From Mycobacterium sp. (GTDB taxonomy: Bacteria > Actinomycetota > Actinomycetes > Mycobacteriales > Mycobacteriaceae): a stretch of 6,890 bases of DNA. A program made the position numbers and the translations under genes. Numbering within the stretch: position 1 is the stretch's first letter; each line of letters starts with the position of its first letter. This document shows, piece after piece, positions 1-6,890 of the stretch. The notes under the pieces are model-generated. The model was not told the DNA's origin, searched no databases, and saw only the letters and a program-made list of their open reading frames with translations. The stretch spans positions 5,054 to 11,943 of the forward strand of contig JAHFVB010000087.1 of assembly GCA_023264755.1 (NCBI GenBank), in the 5' to 3' direction.

Positions 1-190
1 CGCCGGAGTCAGGATCAAATAGACAGCAGCCGGACGCGATTCAAACCCGACTACACCCTCAATCAATTCTGAAGAGCCCTGAAACCGTCCGATCGGTGGG
101 TGCGGGGCCATAGCCTGAGCGATACCTTTGAACCAGATGGCACCGCAACCCGTATCCACTGCGACTGACCCGACGAACAAGGACGTTCCC

Positions 191-595
191 ATGCCCGCAT
201 TCCCCGCCTTGACCCATGTCGCCCTCACCGTGCGAGACCTGTCCGTCAGCGCTCCCTGGTACCGCGAGCTGATCGGTGTCGACCCCGTGCTCGACGAGCA
301 CACCGACGCAGGCTTCCGCCACGTCGTCTGGGCGTTGCCCGGTGACACGCTGCTCGGGATTCACCAGCACGACCGGTCCGCGCCGGAAGGGGACTTCAGT
401 GAGTACCGCGTCGGCCTGGACCACGTCGCCTTTGCCTGTGCATCCCGCACGGAATTGGAGGAATGGGTCGCCCGACTGGACCAGCTGGGCATCACCCACG
501 GAGGGATCGTCGACGCACCGTACGGTTCGGGCCTGAGCTTCCGCGACCCCGACGGGTCGGCCCTGGAGTTCTTCGCGCCGCCTGCGGAGGCATAG
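191..595 (+). CDS. VOC family (glyoxalase/bleomycin-resistance fold) protein
   Basis: This encodes a 134-residue single-domain protein of the vicinal oxygen chelate superfamily. Family members are metal-dependent lyases, isomerases or dioxygenases, or metabolite-binding resistance proteins, usually cytoplasmic dimers. Two beta-alpha-beta modules are visible. The first starts LTHVALTVRDL (residues 7-17) and the second LDHVAFA (77-83), and the domain ends FRDPDGSALEFF (117-128). Candidate metal ligands are His9, His58 or His60 in the GIHQH strand, His78 and Glu126, the positions used in glyoxalase I. The ATG at 191 is chosen because AAGGA (179-183) lies 7 bases upstream. An in-frame ATG at 137 and a TTG at 128 would add a Pro/Thr-rich leader that is not part of the fold and has no clear ribosome site. 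The gene is apparently monocistronic. Its substrate cannot be inferred, and a link to the SoxR gene further right is only positional. Confidence 0.85.
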   Translation: MPAFPALTHVALTVRDLSVSAPWYRELIGVDPVLDEHTDAGFRHVVWALPGDTLLGIHQHDRSAPEGDFSEYRVGLDHVAFACASRTELEEWVARLDQLGITHGGIVDAPYGSGLSFRDPDGSALEFFAPPAEA

Positions 596-602
596 TTCGC
601 GG

Positions 603-617
603 GAGGGCCTAACCCTC
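603..617 (+). terminator. Possible hairpin terminator after the VOC gene
   Basis: A perfect 5-bp stem GAGGG/CCCTC encloses the loop CCTAA and begins 7 bases after the VOC stop codon. No T-run follows, so it would be a U-less terminator of the sort proposed for actinobacteria. The stem is short and the call rests on position and symmetry only. Confidence 0.25.
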
Positions 618-686
618 GGTTCCCGAATCGTCGTCCGAACCGCCACGAGGACGTTCCACGCCTCCCGACGCTTGCGGTCCTGGACC

Positions 687-815
687 CTCGAAGCCCCCCT
701 CGCCGCTGGCGGAGACAAGGGACTGCTGCTGGGTGGCGCGGCGCTGCTCGGCACCGGCCTCACCGCGTTCTACATGACGTGGGTGAGGCTGAGGACGTTC
801 TTCGGGGAAGGGCGC
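687..815 (+). pseudogene. Remnant of a NuoL/ND5-type proton-pumping subunit
   Basis: About 43 codons read as a piece of the antiporter-like L subunit of NADH:quinone oxidoreductase (complex I). The stretch EAPLAAGG leads into a hydrophobic helix rich in Gly, Ala and Leu, followed by GLTAFYMT and then a TFFGE motif. From memory of the family, this order (AAGG, hydrophobic helix, TAFYMTRVMLMTFFGE) is typical of NuoL, particularly in mycobacteria. The intact protein has over 600 residues and about 16 membrane segments. Here nothing before or after the fragment resembles NuoL, and the reading runs straight into the 3' end of the SoxR gene. Two positions expected to be Met are AGG (Arg), and the Arg after YMT is TGG (Trp), which fits decay by point mutation. 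It has no start codon with a ribosome site. It is most likely a dead fragment left by a rearrangement. A related ND5-fold subunit (Mrp or hydrogenase-type) cannot be excluded. Confidence 0.6.
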
Positions 816-817
816 AG

Positions 818-1276
818 TCAGTCGCCGTGCGTGGGGATCAGGCGGCGGGGGCCGGGGCCTTGGCGGGAGAGCTGATCGTCGGGGTTGACGATGCGGCAGG
901 TGGTCAGCGAGAGGCATCCGCATCCGATGCAGCCGGTGAGTTCTGCTTCCAGACGCTCGATTTCGCGGCGACGGGCTTGCAACTGTGCGTGCCACCGCTG
1001 AGATATCCGGGTCCAGTCGGCCTTGCTGGGCATCCGGTCGGCGGGTAGGCCGTCGAAAATGGTCGCGACCTCGGCGAGGGTGACGCCGAAGCGGCGTGCG
1101 GCTTGGATGATGCTGACGCGGCGCAGCACGTGGCGGGGGTAGCGGCGTTGATTCCCCGATGTGCGGACGGCCGTGATCAGTCCCTGGTCCTCGTAGAAGC
1201 GCACGGCGCTGGTAGCGATGCCGGCACGCTGGGCGACTTCGCCGACGGTGAGCATGTCGGTGGGTTTGTGCAGCAT
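818..1276 (-). CDS. soxR: SoxR-type redox-sensing MerR-family regulator
   Basis: This is a 152-residue transcription factor; E. coli SoxR has 154. The MerR winged helix-turn-helix spans residues 8-34 (MLTVGEVAQRAGIATSAVRF) and is followed by the wing (GNQRRYPRHVLRRV, 41-54). A dimerisation coiled coil covers about 89-114. The [2Fe-2S] cluster motif is complete, with Cys116, Cys119, Cys121 and Cys127 in the spacing CX2CXCX5C, followed by a NPDD segment like that of known SoxR proteins. In this family, oxidation of the cluster by redox-cycling compounds twists the promoter DNA and switches on transcription. The ATG at 1276 is preceded by AGGGGA at good spacing, whereas Met8 has no ribosome site. 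The gene is divergent from the PhzS-like monooxygenase, and a SoxR-box-like palindrome lies 20 bases upstream of its start. It therefore probably controls that gene and itself. In actinobacteria SoxR responds mainly to redox-active natural products rather than acting through SoxS. Confidence 0.93.
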   Translation of the reverse strand: MLHKPTDMLTVGEVAQRAGIATSAVRFYEDQGLITAVRTSGNQRRYPRHVLRRVSIIQAARRFGVTLAEVATIFDGLPADRMPSKADWTRISQRWHAQLQARRREIERLEAELTGCIGCGCLSLTTCRIVNPDDQLSRQGPGPRRLIPTHGD

Positions 1277-1292
1277 CGCTTCCCCTGGCGTC

Positions 1293-1321
1293 TTGACTTC
1301 AACTGAACTTGAAGTTCTAAC
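1293..1321 (+). promoter_or_regulatory. Candidate promoter of the PhzS-like monooxygenase gene
   Basis: TTGACT (1293-1298) matches a -35 element and TCTAAC (1316-1321) a weak -10, with a 17-base spacer that is filled by the SoxR-box palindrome. Transcription would start near 1328-1330 and give a leader of about 58 bases carrying AAGGAG at 1373-1378. MerR-family targets normally have 19-20 base spacers, so one of the two elements may be misplaced. On the other strand TACGTT (complement of 1319-1324) could serve as a -10 for soxR, but no good -35 is visible. Confidence 0.45.
1296..1315. promoter_or_regulatory. SoxR-box-like operator
   Basis: A 20-base inverted repeat has perfect 7-base arms, ACTTCAA and TTGAAGT, around CTGAAC. 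Its 18-base core agrees at 14 positions with the E. coli soxS SoxR box as I remember it (CCTCAAGTTAACTTGAGG). It lies between the SoxR and monooxygenase genes, within the promoter spacer where MerR-family regulators bind. That position, together with the divergent SoxR gene, makes it the likely operator. Binding has not been tested. Confidence 0.75.
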
Positions 1322-1387
1322 GTACCCGACGTGGACGACCGCCTCGCAGTCGATGACGTCCTTATGCTGAAGAAGGAGAGTTGCGCC

Positions 1388-2570
1388 ATGTCCGAATCGA
1401 AGCACCCAGTTTTGCTCGCCGGTGCCGGAATAGGCGGCCTGACAACGCTGTTGGCGCTGCACGCCCGTGGCGTCGACGCGATGGCGATCGACCGTGCCGT
1501 TACCATCGATGCCGTCGGGGTGGGCATCAACCTGCTGCCACACGCCGTACGTGAATTGGACCAGCTCGGCCTGGGTGACCGGCTCGAAGCGATCTCGATT
1601 GCCCCGCACGGCCTCGACTTCTACGACCCGCGCGGAGAGCTGCTGTGGCGCGAACCACTGGGCCTGGCCGGCGGCTACGAATACCCTCAGCGGTCGGTAC
1701 ATCGCGGAGCGCTGCAGATGCTGCTCCTGAACGCGGTAACCGACCGCCTCGGCGCAGCCGCCGTCACCCCGGACACCGCGCTGCTCGACTTCGACGACAC
1801 CGGCACCTGCGTGCGAGTCGCCACCAGCCAAGGCGACTCTTCGTGCGCGGCCTTGGTGGGCGCAGACGGAATCCACTCCACGGTCCGCGCCGCAATGCAC
1901 GGGCCGGAAGACGATCCAATCTTGTTCTCCGGGACACGCATGTATCGCGGGGTCACCCCGATGCAACCGTTCCTCGACGGCACCACCATGGCCATCGTCA
2001 AGGCCGGCCATGGCGTCGAACTAGTGGTCTACCCCCTGGCCGGCGGCCTGACCAATTGGGTGCTGCTCGTCCCCGAAGCCCACCCGGGCGGCGACCTCGG
2101 TTGGAATCGGCCAGTCGATCGCGTCCTGCTCGCGGCGCAGGTACGTGACTGGCACCTGGGTTGGCTCGACCCCGTGGCGCTGATCGAGGCCGCCGCTACC
2201 GTGATGCAATACCCAATGGTCGACCGCGAACCGCTGCCGTGGTGGGGGCGCGGCCGGGTCACCCTCCTGGGCGATGCCGCCCACCCGATGTATCCCGTCG
2301 GCGCCAACGGTGGCTCGCAAGCCATCGTCGATGCCGCCGTTCTGGCCGAATGCCTGGCCCACGATCCCACCGATGGTCTGCGTGACTACGAACGCCGGCG
2401 CATGCCCATCACCGCCGACGTCGTGCGAGCCAACCGTCAACGTCATCGCAGCGACCCTCGCCACCAGGCCGATGCCGCCGCCCGCTACCGCACCCAGACC
2501 AGGGCCGACGACCGCGCCACCACCCACGCAGCCACTTCGACCGCCACCGACCACACGCCGACGCCAGCCG

Positions 2571-2599
<29 letters not shown>
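1388..2599 (+). CDS. PhzS-like FAD-dependent monooxygenase
   Basis: This 403-residue group A flavoprotein monooxygenase resembles PhzS, the pyocyanin-forming 5-methylphenazine-1-carboxylate hydroxylase (about 400 residues). Such enzymes use NAD(P)H and O2 to hydroxylate aromatic rings, sometimes with decarboxylation. Visible motifs are the FAD Rossmann GAGIGG (12-17), the GADGIHSTVR motif (158-167), and GDAAHPMYPVGANGG (295-309), which binds the FAD pyrophosphate/ribose. PhzS-like signatures include GYEYPQRSVHRGALQML (96-112), MYRGVTP (185-191), FLDGTTM (195-201) and QYPMVDREPLPWWGRGR (274-290). The ATG at 1388 has AAGGAG 9 bases upstream; GTG 1331 and ATG 1364 lack a site. Residues from about 352 onward form a Thr/Ala/Arg/His-rich tail unlike the family's usual end. 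The divergent SoxR and its box suggest induction by redox-active compounds, so a role in modifying or detoxifying phenazine- or quinone-like molecules is inferred. No phz biosynthesis genes are present in the window, so pyocyanin synthesis is not implied. Confidence 0.88.
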
Positions 2600-4354
<1,755 letters not shown>

Positions 4355-4355
<1 letters not shown>

Positions 4356-5497
4356 TGCTCGGTCCCATGGACGAATTCCCCGTCCACCAGCTTCCCCAGC
4401 CCATCGCGTGGCCCGGATCCTCCGATCGCAACTTCTACGACCGGTCGTACTTCAACGCCCACGATCGCACCGGCGACATCTTCTTGATCACCGGCCTCGG
4501 CTACTACCCGAACCTGGGCGTCAAGGACGCGTTCGTGTTGGTGTCCCGCCGCGGAGGCGGCGACGCGGGTACGAGCGGCCACCGGCAGACCGCCGTGCAC
4601 CTGTCGGATGCCATCGACCAAGACCGGCTCAACCAAAACGTGCTGAACTATCGGGTCGAGGTCAAGGATCCGCTGCACTCGCTGCGCATCGTCATGGACG
4701 AAACCGAGGGCATCGCACTCGACCTGACCTGGACGGGCTTGTTCGACGTCGTACAGGAGCAACGCCACGTCCTGCGCACTGGCACCCGCGTCACGCTCGA
4801 CGCCCAACGGTTCGCCCAACTCGGTTCGTGGAGTGGACACCTGGTCGTCGACGGCGAGCAGCGCACCGTCGACCCGTCGGTGTGGATCGGATCGCGGGAC
4901 CGGTCGTGGGGCATTCGCCCCATCGGCGAGCCGGAACCCGCTGGGCGCCCGGCAGCTCCACCGTTCGAGGGCATGTGGTGGCTGTACGTGCCGATGGCCT
5001 TCGACGACTTCTCGATCGTCCTGATCATTCAGGAAGATCCCAGCGGATTCCGCTCGCTCAATGACTGCACGCGGATCTGGAAGGACGGCCGCGTCGAGCA
5101 GCTGGGCTGGCCCCGGGTCAAGATCCACTACACCCCGGGTACCCGCATCCCGACGGGCGCCAGCATCGACGCCACCGCGCAGAACGGCGCGGCGGTGCAC
5201 TTCGAGGTGGAGTCCAAGTTGCCGGTCCCGATCCACGTCGGCGGCGGCTACGGAGGCGATTCGGACTGGACTCACGGCGTGTGGCGGGGCGAGAAGTTCA
5301 CCGAGCGCCTGACCTATGACATGACCGACCCCGCGATCATCGGGCGGGCCGGCTTCGGCGTCATCGACCACGTCGGCCGCGCGGTGTGCACTGAAGGCGA
5401 CCGAACCCCCGTCGAGGGCTGGGGGTTGTTCGAGCACGGCGCGCTTGGGCGGCACGACCCGTCGGGCTTCGCCGACTGGCTGTCCGTCGCCGAGTAG
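4355..5497 (+). CDS. Conserved protein of unknown function, possible two-domain lipocalin-like/AttH-CrtC type
   Basis: This 380-residue protein has no signal peptide or membrane helix and is rich in Trp, Asp and beta-forming segments. I do not recognise a proven function. The segment GSRDRSWGIRP (179-189) in the middle, followed by WWLYVPMAFDDFSIVLIIQED (208-228), resembles the RDxSWG pattern of proteins with two lipocalin-like beta barrels, such as AttH/CrtC-like hydratases and related domains of unknown function. Its C terminus has DHVGR and EGWGLFEHG (354-362). I infer a small-molecule-binding or isomerase/hydratase-like beta barrel. ATG 4355 overlaps the upstream stop by one base and has GGGAGA 6 bases upstream. 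Met5 at 4367 is an alternative. Coupled translation argues that it works with the phosphotransferase, perhaps on the same hydrophobic substrate, under the divergent TetR. Confidence 0.8.
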
Positions 5498-5513
5498 CGC
5501 GAAACCCTCGCGC
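5497..5513. terminator. Candidate bidirectional terminator hairpin
   Basis: A perfect 6-bp stem, GCGCGA with TCGCGC, encloses the loop AACCC in the 39-base gap between two convergent genes. It begins on the last base of the left gene's stop codon. No T-run follows on either strand. Its position is what a terminator shared by both genes would need, but the stem is short. Confidence 0.35.
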
Positions 5514-5514
5514 G

Positions 5515-5534
5515 CCCCGAGAAACCCCCGAGAA
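5515..5534. repeat. Short tandem direct repeat between convergent genes
   Basis: CCCCGAGAA occurs at 5515-5523 and again at 5526-5534, an 11-base period separated by AC. It fills most of the remaining gap before the stop of the right-hand gene. It may be chance or a relic of slippage; no function is apparent. Confidence 0.4.
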
Positions 5535-5536
5535 CC

Positions 5537-6890
5537 CTAGGCGGTTTGAATCTGCTTGGCGGGGGCGGCCACTCGGCCGAACACCATCGACTCTTCGATC
5601 CGGTCGAAGCGATGGTCGATCAGGTCCAGCACGTAGTTGTGCCTGACCTTCCACGGCCGCCGCATGCCCGACTTCGGCAGCGCATGCGGAGCCCGCTGGA
5701 TGTAACCGGACTGCAGGTCCAACGCCGGCTTCTCCTTCATCGGCACGGAACCGAGGTGCGGGTAGGCGTGCGTGTACCCGTGTTCGTCCATGTAGGCCAA
5801 CAACTTCGCGACCGCCTTTGCGGTCATGTCGGCGCGCAGCGTCCACGACGCGTTGGTGTAGCCGATGCACCACGCCATGTTCGGGACGTCCTCGAGCAAG
5901 TACTCCTTGTAGACGAACCGGTCGGTGGGCTTGACCTCGGCGCCGTCGACGCTGATGGATATCCCGCCGAGCGCCTGTAGCTGCAGACCCGTCGCGGTGA
6001 TGATGACGTCGGCGTCGATGCGGCCACCCGACTTCAGCACGATGCCCTTGGCGTCGAAGTGGTCGATGTGGTCGGTCACCACTTCGAGCCGTCCGTCCTT
6101 GATCTCCTCGTAGAAGTCGCCTCCGAGGATGACGCATAGCCGTTGGTCCCACGGGTCGTAGCGTGGCTTGAAATGGGTGTCCACGTCGTAGCCGGCGGGC
6201 AAGTGCCGTAGCGCCGTGGTCCTGGCGAGCTTCTTGAAGGTCTTCGGCGCAGTGCGGGCGAACGCGTAGCTGCCCACCGTGACGATCTTGAAATAGGTAC
6301 GCATGATTGCGTGGGATACTTTGCGCGGCAACAATTTACGGATGAAGTTGAGCAACGGGCTGATCCGGCTCATCGACATCATGTAGGTCGGCGAGCGTTG
6401 TAGCATGGTCACCTGCGCTGCCTTCTTGGTCAGCGCGGGAATCATGCTGATGGCCGTCGCTCCGCTGCCGATGACGACGAGCTTCTTGCCGGTGTAGTCC
6501 AGCGACTCGGGCCAGTGTTGCGGATGCACCACCGCTCCGGCGAAGGCCTCGATACCGGGAAACTCCGGCGTGTACGGCTCGTCGTAGTTGTAGTAGCCCG
6601 TACCGAAGAACAGGAAGCGGCCGCGGTAGAGCCGCTCCACGCCCGCTTGCTCGACCCGGACGGTCCACGTATCGGTCGTCGAGTCCCAGTCGGCCGACTT
6701 CACGTGCGTGTCGAACTGGATGTGCTGGTCGATTCCGTGTTTGCGCGCCGTTTCGGTCAGGTACTCGCGGATGTCCGCCCCGTCGGCCATGTTCTCCGGC
6801 CGCGTCCAGGGCTCGTAGGAGTAGCTCAGGGTGAAGATGTCGCTGTCGGATCGGATGCCCGGGTAGCGGAACAGATCCCAGGTGCCGCCG
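5537..6890 (-). CDS. EthA-like type I Baeyer-Villiger monooxygenase (5' end outside window)
   Basis: This is a class B flavin monooxygenase that uses NADPH and O2 to oxidise ketones to esters or to S-oxygenate thioamides and sulfides. The visible 451 residues continue upstream of the Met at 6790 without a stop, beginning GGTWDLFRYPG. About 40 N-terminal residues, including the first GxGxxG FAD motif, lie beyond the window, which would give roughly 490 residues as in EthA (489). Diagnostic features are the BVMO fingerprint FAGAVVHPQHWP (FxGxxxHxxxWP, bases 6509-6544), the NADPH Rossmann GSGATA (6452-6469), LFRYPG and SDSDIFTLSYSYEPW near the left edge of the protein, and the ATG motif ITATGLQLQALGG. 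Alignment by eye to M. tuberculosis EthA is nearly continuous, including PNMAWCIGYTNASWTLRAD. The C terminus ends QIQTA. The gene is convergent with the unknown-function gene. Its promoter, and any EthR-like regulator, would be to the right of the window. It is an EthA paralogue or relative, not necessarily the orthologue. Confidence 0.93.
   Translation of the reverse strand, partial: GGTWDLFRYPGIRSDSDIFTLSYSYEPWTRPENMADGADIREYLTETARKHGIDQHIQFDTHVKSADWDSTTDTWTVRVEQAGVERLYRGRFLFFGTGYYNYDEPYTPEFPGIEAFAGAVVHPQHWPESLDYTGKKLVVIGSGATAISMIPALTKKAAQVTMLQRSPTYMMSMSRISPLLNFIRKLLPRKVSHAIMRTYFKIVTVGSYAFARTAPKTFKKLARTTALRHLPAGYDVDTHFKPRYDPWDQRLCVILGGDFYEEIKDGRLEVVTDHIDHFDAKGIVLKSGGRIDADVIITATGLQLQALGGISISVDGAEVKPTDRFVYKEYLLEDVPNMAWCIGYTNASWTLRADMTAKAVAKLLAYMDEHGYTHAYPHLGSVPMKEKPALDLQSGYIQRAPHALPKSGMRRPWKVRHNYVLDLIDHRFDRIEESMVFGRVAAPAKQIQTA

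Noticed and set aside
1..190. Possible 3' end of an upstream gene or an unrecognised short gene
   Set aside because: The + frame from base 1 stops at 72 and encodes nothing I recognise; too short to assign. No promoter, repeat or RNA gene could be supported here.
59..763. Long minus-strand open frame opposite the VOC gene
   Set aside because: It is antisense to a well-supported gene, its protein has no recognisable motif, and its composition (Val, Gly, Arg, Asp rich) is that of a mirror frame in high-GC DNA.
609..995. Minus-strand frame with an acidic C-terminus across the nuoL remnant and the soxR 3' end
   Set aside because: It overlaps the SoxR cluster domain in another frame, is Pro/Arg/Gly rich without motif, and has no ribosome site.
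1277..2011. Upstream in-frame extension of the SoxR reading frame opposite the monooxygenase gene
   Set aside because: The frame stays open by chance through the divergent gene. SoxR homology begins at the ATG at 1276, which has a good ribosome site and gives the family's normal length.

Overview
The window is high-GC DNA with actinobacterial coding style: GTG as well as ATG starts, tightly packed divergent and convergent genes, and proteins resembling those of mycobacteria. Mycobacteriaceae (for example a rapidly growing environmental species) is the best guess. That rests on the close match of the right-hand gene to EthA and on a nuoL-like relic resembling mycobacterial NuoL as I remember it. 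Neither was checked against a database.

Layout from left to right. (1) A small VOC/glyoxalase-fold gene (191-595, +), followed by a possible terminator hairpin. (2) A 222-base non-coding stretch holding a decayed fragment of a NuoL/ND5-type proton-pumping subunit (about 687-815, +). (3) A SoxR-type [2Fe-2S] MerR regulator (818-1276, -), divergent from a PhzS-like FAD monooxygenase (1388-2599, +). The 111-base spacer between them holds a strong inverted repeat resembling the enterobacterial SoxR box, placed between candidate -35 and -10 elements. (4) A TetR regulator (2571-3176, -), whose 3' end overlaps the monooxygenase gene tail to tail. (5) Divergent from tetR, a two-gene operon (+): an APH/ACAD10-type kinase-fold phosphotransferase (3219-4355) and a conserved protein of unknown function (4355-5497), joined by a one-base TGATG overlap. 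(6) Convergent to that operon, a type I Baeyer-Villiger/EthA-like flavin monooxygenase (5537 to the window edge, -), which lacks about 40 N-terminal residues because they lie outside the window.

Two modules can be proposed. The SoxR/PhzS-like pair looks like a self-contained response to redox-cycling small molecules such as phenazines or quinones: the regulator senses the compound and the monooxygenase hydroxylates it. The TetR/phosphotransferase/unknown-protein set, perhaps with the BVMO, looks like a catabolic or modification module for a hydrophobic substrate. Neither substrate can be read from the sequence. No tRNA, rRNA, CRISPR array or intact mobile element was seen.
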